Source: Leifsonia sp. ku-ls (lineage in GTDB: Bacteria; Actinomycetota; Actinomycetes; Actinomycetales; Microbacteriaceae). Taken from it: a stretch of 56,897 nt of DNA. Shown here one piece after another: positions 40,350 to 49,995 of the stretch (within the stretch, counting starts at the first letter, position 1; each line of letters starts with the position of its first letter). The position numbers and the translations under genes are program-made. The notes beneath the pieces are model-generated. The model made no database searches, had not been told where the DNA came from, and saw only the letters and a list, made by a program, of their open reading frames with translations. The stretch spans positions 1 through 56,897 of the forward strand of contig QKXI01000011.1 in assembly GCA_003367665.1 (NCBI GenBank). The letters run 5' to 3'.

Positions 40350-40614
40350 AATCACCGCGATCAAAGTGTCGAGACAACCGCCCACCCTCGGGGCGATCAC
40401 TGACTATTACTTCCAAGGACGCGGTGGGGAGCCGAACCAATGGGTGAGCAAACCGAACGCCGTCACCTATGTGGCCAACAATCCTTCGACCGTGTACGTG
40501 AGCGGCGCAGGAGCCACCGTATTCGTAGAAGTCGTCAGTGGCCAGCCTGACTACCTCCGCACTCAAGGCGATGGAACATCTAGCGACAATCTGCTCTCAC
40601 TACCCATCCACTGA
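40342..40614 (+). CDS. DUF3892 protein, 90 aa
   Basis: MYEITAIKVSRQPPTLGAITDYYF, then YVANNPSTVYVSGAGATVFVEVV and a C-terminal YLRTQGDGTSSDNLLSLP give the DUF3892 pattern. Function of the family is unknown. AAGAAAAGGAGC precedes the ATG, and the start overlaps the 51-aa gene, so the two are coupled. Confidence 0.75.
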   Translation: MYEITAIKVSRQPPTLGAITDYYFQGRGGEPNQWVSKPNAVTYVANNPSTVYVSGAGATVFVEVVSGQPDYLRTQGDGTSSDNLLSLPIH

Positions 40615-40710
40615 TCGGAGAAGTTCGTACTTCTTCAGCCCGGGTAAGCCGCGCATGCTGCCACTGCAATTCCCCGACAGTTCATAGCCGATAACGCATG
40701 TTACGTCAGG

Positions 40711-41976
40711 TTGAGAGTTTCCTGTGAGCGTACTGACCCCGGTTCTCCCGCATGCTGTCGCTACGAGACTCGGTCGCGGAGCTGTTCGAGCGCGGAAATT
40801 GTGGACGCGGCCTATTTGATGCAAGGCAAGGGCCTTTCCGCCACCGGGTTGTCGACCGATTGGGCTGATCTGATTCGCCACAAACGCGCCTACACCGACC
40901 GTGTACCCGAGGGCGCGGAAAAGAGGCTCGCCGATAACGGAATAGCAACGTTCCACGGCCACGCCCAATTTGTCAGCCCGAATCAGCTTGATATCGACGG
41001 CACGGAGCACCGTGCTAAACGATTCCTCATCGCAGCTGGAGCCCGGCCGCGATCCTTGGGCTTTCCTGGGCGCGAATACGTCACCGACAGCACAGACTTC
41101 CTCAACCTGGACGCGCTGCCGCAGCGAATTGTCTTCGTTGGCGGCGGGTTCATCTCGTTCGAGTTCGCACACATTGCTGCTCGCGCCGGTGCGGAATGCG
41201 TGATCGTCCAACACGGCGACCGGCCACTTCGAGAGTTCGATCCCGACCTCGTCGAGCTCCTTGTTAGAAGGACCCAACAAGCCGGAATCCGAGTGCACCA
41301 GGCCAGCACGGTCACCGCGGTCACCCGCGCGCCGGCCGAACTTGAAGTAGCGGTCGAGAGAGGAGGCGTAACATCCACGATCCGGGCGGATCTCGTGGTT
41401 CACGGTGCTGGCCGTGTGCCTAACCTCGATGGGCTAAATCTCGAGGCCGGCAACATCGCATCGAGCATGCGGGGTGTCAGCGTTTTCGAGCATCTCCAGA
41501 GCATCAGTAACCCCGACGTATATGCGGCCGGCGACGTCGCGGACACAGTGGGCAAGCCGCTCACGCCGGTTGCTGTGATTGAGGGCAAGGTCGCCGCCTC
41601 CAACCTACTTAAGAACGCAAAGACCGTTCCTGACTACGCAGGTGTCCCCACGACCGTATTCACGGTTCCGGAGCTGACCCGGGTGGGCATGCTCGAAAGC
41701 GATGCGCACGAAAACGGGTACAACGTCACGGTCCGATACAACGACACGAGCCGGTGGTACTCCAACTTCCGGGTCGGTGAGTCGACCGCCGCAACGAAAC
41801 TACTGATCGACAAGGACACCGACCAGATCCTCGGCGCCCACTTGCTCGGTCCCGGATATGCGGAGTTGGTCAACCTCTTCGGTCTCGCGATAAAACTCGG
41901 GCTAACCACCCGACAGCTAACGTCATTCTCCGCAAATTACCCCTCGATTGGCTCCGACCTCCACTACATGCTCTGA
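40711..41976 (+). pseudogene. Flavin disulfide-reductase gene lacking its 5' end
   Basis: From about 40797 on, the frame matches the glutathione/mercuric-reductase family: FLIAAGARPR, RIVFVGGGFISFEFAHIAARAGAE (NAD(P) Rossmann), NPDVYAAGDVAD, and the dimer domain ending NYPSIGSDLHYML. The N-terminal FAD-binding GxGxxG and the CxxxxC redox pair are missing; bases 40711-40796 encode unrelated residues and no ribosome site is seen. Without FAD and redox Cys it cannot work. Confidence 0.8.
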
Positions 41977-42378
41977 GTCGATCCTTCGAAAAGAGGTTCC
42001 GCCATGAGCGGACTTCGGCCGGGTGCGATAGGACAAGCCGAACCTGGCTTCAGCCCAGCCGCCGACAGCGGCACAACTCCCTCCTCAGTGACACCCGCTC
42101 CTGCCAGTAAGACCTGAGGTCTTAATGCTGTTGTGTGGCAGCGATGGGTGAATCGCGAGCCGTGAACCTCAATGAGGAAGCTCTGTCGGACTAAGCCCAC
42201 GAAACTCATTCGAGCGGGCACAACGCGAACGTGGATACCATCTGGCTTCCCCGTCGACTTACGTACCTGGTTGAGGCGTCGAACCGGATCGTGCCTTTCG
42301 GCATGGCGGCTTACACAACACCGCTTCTCCAAGCTGCCCCCACCCCTATGCCAGATGGAGCCTCTTTGTGGGGTCCGG
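41977..42378. other. Junction region, no gene seen
   Basis: 400 bases between convergent genes. TAAGACC-TGA-GGTCTTA (42108-42124) is a perfect small palindrome. Open frames here look random. It could include IS debris, but no transposase motif is recognisable. Confidence 0.4.
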
Positions 42379-44319
42379 TTATGGCACGCTCACGGTCTGC
42401 CGGGGTGAGTCGACGTCGCCGAGCGGGCGTCGCTTCGCCTGGGCGGCGCGGAGGCCATTGAGGATGACGATGACTTCCGCGAGTTCGTGGACCAATACAA
42501 CGGCTGCCAGGCCGAGGATGCCAGTGATTGCTAACGGGAGAAGCACGGTGATGATGGCGAGGGAGAGGACGATGTTTTGATTCACGATCCGCCGACCGCG
42601 GCGGGCGTGGGTGAGCGCTTGTGGGATCAGGCGCAGGTCGTGTCCGGTGAAGGCGACGTCGGCGGATTCGATTGCGGCATCGGAGCCGGTGGCACCCATT
42701 GCGATTCCGACGTCCGCGGCAGCGAGGGCTGGGGCATCGTTGATGCCGTCGCCGATCATCGCGGTGGGTCGCACCTTGGCCAGCGCGTGGATGTTGGCGG
42801 CTTTGTCTTCCGGGCGGAGCTCCGCGCGGACGTCGCTGATCTGCGCGGTTCGTGCGAGGGCGGTGGCGGTGCGCTTGTTGTCACCGGTGAGCATCGTGGT
42901 CTCTACCCCGTCGTGGCGCAGGGCTGCGATCACTTCTGGTACTTCGGGGCGGAACTCGTCGCGGATACCGATGGCGCCAGCGGCGGTGTCGTCCCGGTGG
43001 ACGATGATGACGGTCATCCCCCGCCCCTCCAAGGCTTCGACTTCGGCTGCGAGGATGCCGGGGTTGAGCCAGCGGGGGCTGCCGACCGTGATGACCTGCC
43101 CGTCGACGGTGCCACGGATGCCGTGGCCAGCTATCTCGCTGATGTCGGACGCGGTGGCCGCGTTTGGGGCAGCCGTGGTGACCGCAATTGCGAGTGGGTG
43201 TGTGCTCAGTTGCTCTAGCGCGGCCGCCAGGTTCAGTACCTCGTCTTTCGTGCTGCCGTCTGCCGTGAGCACTGCGGTGACGGTGGGCTGGTTGCGGGTG
43301 AGGGTGCCGGTCTTGTCGAAAGCGATGTGCCGGATGGAGCCGAGCCGTTCGAACACGGCACCGGATTTGATCACGACACCGAACTTGCTTGCTGCGCCGA
43401 TCGCGGAGACGACGGTCACTGGCACCGCGATCGCCAGCGCACACGGAGACGCGGCGACCAGCACAACGAGTGCCCGACTGATCCAGAATGCGGGGTCACC
43501 GGAGAGTAGTGAACCGATCACTGCGACGAGCGCGGCGAGGATCAGCACGCCGGGAACCAGCGGCCTCGCGATCCGATCAGCCAACCGTGCCCGCTGGCCC
43601 TTTTCGGCCTGCGCCTGCTCGACCAGCTTCACGATCGTGGTCAGCGAGTTGTCCGCACCAGCCGCCGTCGTTTCCACCTCGAGCGCACCAGAGAGATTGA
43701 TCACACCAGCGGCCACCGCCTCGCCGGGCCTCACGTCGACCGGGATTGATTCGCCGGTGACCGCCGATGTGTCCAAGCTGCTGCTTCCGGTGCGCACAAC
43801 ACCGTCGGTTGCGACCCGCTCGCCTGGGCGGACGATCATCAACTGTCCGACCGTGAGGTCCTTTGCCGGGACCTCAGGCGTTGCGCCGCGATCGAGGATG
43901 CGGGCGGTTTGCGGCACGAGTGAAAGCAGCGCGCGGAGGCCGTTGCGCGCCCGGTCCATCGCCTTGTCTTCTAAGGCTTCCGCGATGGAGTAGAGGAAGG
44001 CCAGCGCGGCCGCCTCCTCCACGTAACCCAGGATGACGGCACCGGTCGCGCTGATTGTCATCAGCAGGCCAATACCGATTCTGCCGCGGAAGAGCTTCCG
44101 AATCGCGCCCGGCGCGAAGGTGAACGCGCCCAGCAACAGACCGATCCAGAACAAAACTAGGGCGAGGACATGCGCGCCACCCCATTCCAAGCCGAGCCCG
44201 GTGAGGAAGAACACCCCCGAGGCAATCGGTAGCAGAACCTCGCGATCCCGCCACCACGGCGAGTCCTCCTCGCGCTCGTCCTCGATGTGCACACCGGCGT
44301 GGGTGTCTACAGCACTCAC
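42379..44319 (-). CDS. P1B-type heavy-metal ATPase (SPC motif), copy 2
   Basis: 646 aa from GTG 44319 (GTGA overlap with cmtR copy 2). TGESIPV, AASPCALAIAVP near residue 290, DKTGTLTRNQ near 336, GDGINDAPAL and VLVHELAEVIVILNG repeat the pattern of the 30451 ATPase, with many identical stretches. It lacks the N-terminal CCGPD motifs of copy 1. Expected to export Cd/Pb/Zn or Co under CmtR control. Confidence 0.9.
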   Translation of the reverse strand: MSAVDTHAGVHIEDEREEDSPWWRDREVLLPIASGVFFLTGLGLEWGGAHVLALVLFWIGLLLGAFTFAPGAIRKLFRGRIGIGLLMTISATGAVILGYVEEAAALAFLYSIAEALEDKAMDRARNGLRALLSLVPQTARILDRGATPEVPAKDLTVGQLMIVRPGERVATDGVVRTGSSSLDTSAVTGESIPVDVRPGEAVAAGVINLSGALEVETTAAGADNSLTTIVKLVEQAQAEKGQRARLADRIARPLVPGVLILAALVAVIGSLLSGDPAFWISRALVVLVAASPCALAIAVPVTVVSAIGAASKFGVVIKSGAVFERLGSIRHIAFDKTGTLTRNQPTVTAVLTADGSTKDEVLNLAAALEQLSTHPLAIAVTTAAPNAATASDISEIAGHGIRGTVDGQVITVGSPRWLNPGILAAEVEALEGRGMTVIIVHRDDTAAGAIGIRDEFRPEVPEVIAALRHDGVETTMLTGDNKRTATALARTAQISDVRAELRPEDKAANIHALAKVRPTAMIGDGINDAPALAAADVGIAMGATGSDAAIESADVAFTGHDLRLIPQALTHARRGRRIVNQNIVLSLAIITVLLPLAITGILGLAAVVLVHELAEVIVILNGLRAAQAKRRPLGDVDSPRQTVSVP

Positions 44320-44672
44320 TCGGTCACCTGCTCGGAGCACCCGCGGACTGTGCAGCCCGCATCCAAGCATGGCGCGTCCTCGTCCACAGCGAGCGTCACA
44401 TCGACGAGCGCGGTCAGTGCGGCGGCCAGGTGCGGGTCGGCGATCTCGTAGCGGGTCTGCCGGCCTTCCGGTTCCGCCACGACGATCCCGCAATCTCGCA
44501 GACACGTCAGATGGTTCGACACATTCGAACGCGTCAACTCCAATTCCCGCGACAACACCACCGGATAACTTGGACCTTCTAGCAAGGTCATCAAGATCCG
44601 GGAACGGGTCGGATCCGCCATCGCACGACCCAGCCGGTTCATCACGTTAAGACGAGAAGCAATAGTCAGCAC
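44316..44672 (-). CDS. cmtR: CmtR-type ArsR cadmium/lead sensor, copy 2
   Basis: 118 aa, nearly the same N-terminus as copy 1 (MLTIASRL, RLGRAMADPTRSRIL). Metal-site cysteines are in TCLRDCGIVVA and APCLDAGC, with an additional Cys near the end. Starts at GTG 44672 with no ribosome site. ATPase copy 2 follows by GTGA overlap. Confidence 0.9.
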   Translation of the reverse strand: MLTIASRLNVMNRLGRAMADPTRSRILMTLLEGPSYPVVLSRELELTRSNVSNHLTCLRDCGIVVAEPEGRQTRYEIADPHLAAALTALVDVTLAVDEDAPCLDAGCTVRGCSEQVTE

Positions 44673-44684
44673 AGACTGACTATA
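44662..44684 (-). promoter_or_regulatory. Operator across the second CmtR start codon
   Basis: On the minus strand TATAGT ends 6 nt before the GTG. ATAGTCAG-N6-CTGACTAT (44662-44683) covers -10 and start codon, the same layout as 30065-30087 with the central bases changed. Confidence 0.85.
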
Positions 44685-44861
44685 CAGTCGCGGGTGACAT
44701 CCCGATACGCCTAAAGAACAGCGAGCAAGCGGACATAGACGCCTGGGTGAACGGCGGGGCAGACCGCCATTTGGTCCACAGCTCCAGCCGCAGACCGAGC
44801 CTACTCATCGAACACTCGGCCCCGGCGGTTGTATGACATAGATCAGCGGTAAGTGCGGGCA

Positions 44862-45958
<1,097 letters not shown>

Positions 45959-45962
<4 letters not shown>

Positions 45963-46333
45963 GCTGTCGCCTCATCGGGTTCGGTCTGGTTGTGGTGGTG
46001 CCGGGGGCTGCCGCCGAGGGCGTGTTCGGCTTGGAAGATGGCGTCCGTAACCAGCTGTCGTGCGTGCTCGTTCGCCAGCTGGTAGAAGACACGGGTGCCT
46101 TCCTGCCGGGTGGAAACAATCCGGGCGAGGCGGAGTTTGGCCAGGTGTTGGGAGACTGAAGCGGGTGTCTTGTCCAGGATGTCGGCGAGATGGTTGACCG
46201 AGAGTTCCTGGTCGCGGAGGGCAAGAATGATCCGCACCCGGGTGGCATCGGCGAGCATGCCGAACACTTCCACGGCCAACTCGACGTACTGACTGTCGGG
46301 CAAGCGCCCACATATCGCGTTATCTGCATCCAT
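45959..46333 (-). CDS. ArsR-family metal sensor for the CDF transporter
   Basis: 124 aa. The winged helix is SVNHLADILDKTPASVSQHLAKLRLARIV; the following helix has NEHARQLVTDAIFQAEH, the NmtR/KmtR/SmtB-like alpha-5 with Glu/His ligands, and a HHH tail. It should bind Zn, Ni or Co and control the coupled CDF gene. ATG 46333 has no ribosome site; the operator spans the start. Confidence 0.85.
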
Positions 46334-46345
46334 ACGCAGATTATT
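46322..46345 (-). promoter_or_regulatory. Operator across the ArsR start codon
   Basis: AATAAT (46340-46345 on the minus strand) ends 6 nt before ATG 46333. ATCTGC-N8-GCAGAT (46322-46341) is a palindrome centred on the start codon. Third example of this layout in the window. Confidence 0.75.
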
Positions 46346-46416
46346 GCATAGGTTGTCGGGACCGAGGTCACAGCGTCGCGTGAGAACCTGGCCGGGACGT
46401 CGATGGAGGAGAACTT

Positions 46417-46629
46417 ATGGCGCGCAATCTGACGTGTAAGGCGTGTGGCGAGGTCATTGTGGGTGACACCGACGACGACTTTGTGGAGAACGCTCGAGAA
46501 CATGCCCGCGGGCACGGCCACGTGGGTCCGGCGCTGACGAGGGAGCACCTTCTGGCCCGCTTCGAGCACAACCACTCAGGCGATCACGGCCATGACGGCC
46601 GCGACCGCTCGAACCCGCATGCCGGCTAG
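46417..46629 (+). CDS. DUF1059 protein, 70 aa
   Basis: NLTCKACGEVIVGDTDDDFVENAREHARGHG is the DUF1059 pattern, a small CxxC/His protein of unknown function. GATGGAGGAGAAC precedes the ATG. The His-rich tail (HNHSGDHGHDGRD) may bind metal. Its stop shares CTAG with the convergent copper-storage gene. Confidence 0.8.
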   Translation: MARNLTCKACGEVIVGDTDDDFVENAREHARGHGHVGPALTREHLLARFEHNHSGDHGHDGRDRSNPHAG

Positions 46630-47030
46630 AGGCTGGCGATGAGGTCGGCGCAGGCCCGTTCGCAGCGCCGGCAAACTTCGGCGCAAATGCGGCAGTGTTC
46701 GTGCATGCTGGCGTGCTTGTCACATTCGTCTGCGCACGCACCACAGGCCGCTCGGCACGATTCGAGTGCCGCTCGGGTGACGTTTGCGTCGTAGCCGGTG
46801 TGTCGGGAGAGCACGTTGGCGGTGGCGGCGCAGTTGTCGGCGCAGTCGAGGTCGGTGCGCACGCACTTGACCAGGTCTGCGACCATCTCTTCGCTGAGAC
46901 AGGCGTCCGCGCAAGCGGTACAGGTTTGCGCACACTCGATGCACGCTTCGATGCACGCCACGAGCTTTTGCCGGTCGATGTCTCCGAGGTCGGCGGGGTA
47001 GCTGTCGAGCATTTGTTCAACGGTAGACAT
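46626..47030 (-). CDS. Csp-type four-helix copper storage protein
   Basis: 134 aa with 18 cysteines, nearly all in CxxxC or CxxC spacing along helices (CIEACIECAQTCTACADAC, CRAACGACADEC, CRICAEVCRRCERAC). This is the Csp3/DUF326 four-helix bundle, which packs many Cu(I) ions in its core. No signal peptide, so cytosolic (Csp3 type). It would buffer copper alongside the CsoR-controlled pumps. Confidence 0.92.
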   Translation of the reverse strand: MSTVEQMLDSYPADLGDIDRQKLVACIEACIECAQTCTACADACLSEEMVADLVKCVRTDLDCADNCAATANVLSRHTGYDANVTRAALESCRAACGACADECDKHASMHEHCRICAEVCRRCERACADLIASL

Positions 47031-47470
47031 AATGCTTCTCCTTCACGATCAGCAGCCCCCTGCACGGGCGAGAGTACGCCGAAAGTGCAAACGGCACGAT
47101 CCGCACACACGCGATTGGTTTCCGATCCATTGCGGGCATCAGAAATGAGGTGCAGACGCAAGGCTGCACCCACGTACCCCTAACGGCAACCGATCCCCGA
47201 CAGACGGACCCTTTCCGAGCTGCAAGCCGCGATGCCCAGCAAGATGAACGCATCGGCCTGATCAGCGGTGTAGTTCGGGCGACGGTTCCACGAGCTTTGG
47301 GAAAAACCGGGCAAATGGATCACTCAACTTCTTCCCACAATGCCCGCTCGCACTTTTTCAGCATCGCTCCAGATCCTCTCCGGCAACCGCAACGCCAGCG
47401 GAGCGCGGGCGAAGCGACCGCTCAGGACCGTTTGCGAGAATGATCCTGATCGAGCTAGCAAGGGATGAAC
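47031..47470. other. Divergent intergenic region
   Basis: 440 bases between the copper-storage gene and the 47471 gene. No gene is visible. CGTACCCCTAACGG near 47175 resembles half a CsoR site, but the other half is missing. Promoters for both directions are expected here but I cannot assign boxes. Confidence 0.4.
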
Positions 47471-47893
47471 ATGATTCGCGTACACGATGCTAATGGGCAT
47501 CCTCGCACGCGCGCGTTTCTGATGGCATTGGCCATGTTGTTTGTCGCAGTTCTGGTGACCATGGCGTGGGTCCATTCAAGTCCTCGCCATGCCGTCGGCG
47601 GCTACCCTGCGGATGCCGTAGTGGCGGCGCAGCCAAGCCCGGTTGACGCTGTGCATGACATGTCCGAAAGCCACAGTGACAATAGCTCCTCCGCGGAATC
47701 AGAGGACCATTCGTACCTCCGTTCTCGCCACAGCGACACACCTCTCCCCCTAGCCAACATATTGGCCGCTCGAAGCGCCGCCACGGCGCCCATCGAGCTC
47801 AGGCACGTTCTGACGCGTGCACCCAATGAATGGCTAGTTGCTCCTCCGGACTGGTCTGTCGCAGTGGTCAAACTTTCAGTGAGTCGAACTTAG
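47471..47893 (+). CDS. Exported or anchored small protein, 140 aa
   Basis: ATG 47471 with AAGGG 6 nt before it (an ATG at 47465 is an alternative). One N-terminal helix (AFLMALAMLFVAVLVTMAWV), then an exported Ser/His/Asp-rich segment (HDMSESHSDNSSSAESEDHSYLRSRHSD) and a Pro/Ala end. Similar architecture to the 19624 protein. The His/Asp cluster may bind metal. No firm family. Confidence 0.6.
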   Translation: MIRVHDANGHPRTRAFLMALAMLFVAVLVTMAWVHSSPRHAVGGYPADAVVAAQPSPVDAVHDMSESHSDNSSSAESEDHSYLRSRHSDTPLPLANILAARSAATAPIELRHVLTRAPNEWLVAPPDWSVAVVKLSVSRT

Positions 47894-48013
47894 GAATCAT
47901 CTTCCCGGGACCGTCGCGTCCCGATCCGATGTACCTACTAGCCGCCAGGTGCGGCATGTTCTCGCGCCATCCTCTGCGCGCCACGCTTCGCCGACTCATT
48001 GAAAGCCCCAACC

Positions 48014-49282
48014 ATGAAACACTTCCTCCCCATTTGTCTAGGAAAGACTGTTCGATCTCTGCTGCGACTCGCCCACCGCGGATCTGCGCTCCCCGGCCTG
48101 ATCGTCGAACGAATCGATGTTGCGCTCCTCCCGGACGTGCTTGCCTCCCTACCCCGCGGCGTGGTGGTGGTCGCCGGAACCAACGGGAAGACCACGACAA
48201 CAAAACTCATCGTTGAAGTTCTTCGAGCGCACGACCTGAAAGTCTTCTCAAACCCGAGCGGCAGCAATTACAGCCGCGGCATCCTCTCGTCGCTCCTGGG
48301 ACAAATCTCGTTCTCAGGCCGACTCGACGCAGACATTGCCGTGCTTGAACTCGACGAGGGACACGCGGCCGCGTTCGTGAGCGCGGTGCCGCCACGACAC
48401 TCACTCATATTGAATGTGATGCGAGATCAAATGGATCGATATGGCGAGATCGACCACACGACGAACCTGCTACATCAAGTCGCTGTGGCAACTACTCGCG
48501 ATGTCATCGTCAACGATCTGGATCCCCGGCTGCACAGTGAACGCTTTCTGCAAGGTGTCGACGCTGCTGTATCAGCCTTCAGCGCATCCCCTGAACTTCA
48601 ACCCCTATTTCCCGGGGACGACGAGCTGCTTGAGACGGATCAACGGGCAAACATCGCAATCTTCGACCAGACCACGCTTGAGCGGATTGAGCCAACTCCT
48701 GTCGCATCATTTGACGGCGCTTCGCTTCCATTCACGCTCTCATTCGGAGGTTCGTTCAACTCCCTCAACGCGGTCGCTGCCCTGTCGATCAGTCGCGCGG
48801 TTCTAGGTAGCGATTTCGATCCACACCGCGCTTCCGAAGCACTAGCCCATGCAGCGCCCGCGTTTGGGCGCGGCGAACTCATCACGTTCAAAGGACAGAC
48901 GATCCACCTGGTCTTGGTTAAGAATCCCGGCGCATTCCGGGCAGCGTTGGAATCGTACTCGGGCGACGGCGCTCACACGATGATCGCGCTCAATGATCAT
49001 GACGCCGACGGGAAAGACGTCTCCTGGATTTGGGATGTCGACTTCGCCCCCCTCAAATCCGACAAAGTGCAGCTCGTGACCGGAACACGCGCGCCCGATC
49101 TTGAGTTGCGGCTTCACTACGACGACATAGCGGTGGCCATCCGCGAACCTGATATTCGACGCGCATTGGACCTCTTCATTAAGACTCCAACGCCGACTCT
49201 CAAGCGCATCTACTGCACGTACACGGCGATGCTCGCGGTCAGACGCACGCTCCGTCCCGGAATCCTTGGAGAAGCAGCATGA
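48014..49282 (+). CDS. murT: MurT-like lipid II amidase subunit, zinc ribbon missing
   Basis: 422 aa. VVVVAGTNGKTTTTKLI near residue 55 is the Mur-ligase ATP site; NPSGSNYSRG, LELDEGHAA and NVMRDQMDRYGE follow, and the DUF1727-like C-terminus ends in a NPGAFRAAL region. MurT with GatD converts D-Glu of lipid II to D-isoglutamine. Typical MurT has four zinc-ribbon cysteines in the middle; only two Cys (near the ends) occur here, so the ribbon is lost. ATG 48014 is chosen over the upstream in-frame TTG. Confidence 0.87.
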   Translation: MKHFLPICLGKTVRSLLRLAHRGSALPGLIVERIDVALLPDVLASLPRGVVVVAGTNGKTTTTKLIVEVLRAHDLKVFSNPSGSNYSRGILSSLLGQISFSGRLDADIAVLELDEGHAAAFVSAVPPRHSLILNVMRDQMDRYGEIDHTTNLLHQVAVATTRDVIVNDLDPRLHSERFLQGVDAAVSAFSASPELQPLFPGDDELLETDQRANIAIFDQTTLERIEPTPVASFDGASLPFTLSFGGSFNSLNAVAALSISRAVLGSDFDPHRASEALAHAAPAFGRGELITFKGQTIHLVLVKNPGAFRAALESYSGDGAHTMIALNDHDADGKDVSWIWDVDFAPLKSDKVQLVTGTRAPDLELRLHYDDIAVAIREPDIRRALDLFIKTPTPTLKRIYCTYTAMLAVRRTLRPGILGEAA

Positions 49283-49995
49283 AGCGCACGCTCACAATCC
49301 TGTCGCTTTACCCCTCGCAGATGAACGTCTACGGCGACCGCGGCAATGTGCTCGTCCTCCGGCGTCGCCTGGAGTGGCGAGGCTACCGAGCCAACGTTCT
49401 CGAACTCGATCCCGGCGAAACGCTCCCCCGAGACGTCGATCTCGTTGTCGGTGGAGGCGGGCAGGACCGCGGACAGGTTGCAATTCAACCGGACCTTCTT
49501 CGACACCGTCACGACTTGCGGGCAATGGCCGAAGACGGCACCCCCATGCTGCTGGTGTGCGGGCTATACCAGTTGTTCGGCCATTCCTTGCAAGTAACCG
49601 ACGGCACCCGACTAGCCGGGATCGGGATCCTAGACATGGAGACCCAGCCGGCACCCCAGCGCAGCATCGGCAACATCTCCGCCGAAACGTCGGATTTTGG
49701 AACGCTCGTCGGATACGAAAACCACGCCGGAGCGACCACTCTTGGCCCAGAAGCGCAACCCCTGGGCACAGTTGCGGCCGGCCAAGGGAACAACGGCAAA
49801 GACCGCACAGAAGGCGCGCGCAAGTGGGCCACCTTCGGCACCTACCTCCACGGGCCTCTCCTTCCACGCAATCCCCTCTTCGCCGATCACCTGATCCGCG
49901 TCGCGCTGGAGCGTCGCTTCGGTCATGTCGAGCTGCCCGGTCTCAGCCACGCTGCCGAGCAGCTGGCGCGGGTCTCCGGAAGTCGGCGTCGGTGA
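49279..49995 (+). CDS. gatD: GatD-like glutamine amidotransferase
   Basis: 238 aa, class I glutaminase fold: SLYPSQMNVYGDRGN at the start, LLVCGLYQLFG with the nucleophile Cys, and GTYLHGPLLPRNP with the catalytic His. It feeds ammonia to MurT. ATGA overlap with murT and GTGA overlap with vanY form one coupled wall operon. Confidence 0.92.
   Translation: MKRTLTILSLYPSQMNVYGDRGNVLVLRRRLEWRGYRANVLELDPGETLPRDVDLVVGGGGQDRGQVAIQPDLLRHRHDLRAMAEDGTPMLLVCGLYQLFGHSLQVTDGTRLAGIGILDMETQPAPQRSIGNISAETSDFGTLVGYENHAGATTLGPEAQPLGTVAAGQGNNGKDRTEGARKWATFGTYLHGPLLPRNPLFADHLIRVALERRFGHVELPGLSHAAEQLARVSGSRRR

Noticed and set aside
41977-42378. Minus-strand frame of 122 codons considered as transposase fragment
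   Set aside because: No catalytic motif or inverted repeat could be recognised; left as unassigned.
49266-49991. 5' extension of the VanY frame
   Set aside because: Overlaps gatD in another frame with Arg/Pro noise; GTG 49992 overlapping the gatD stop is the natural start.
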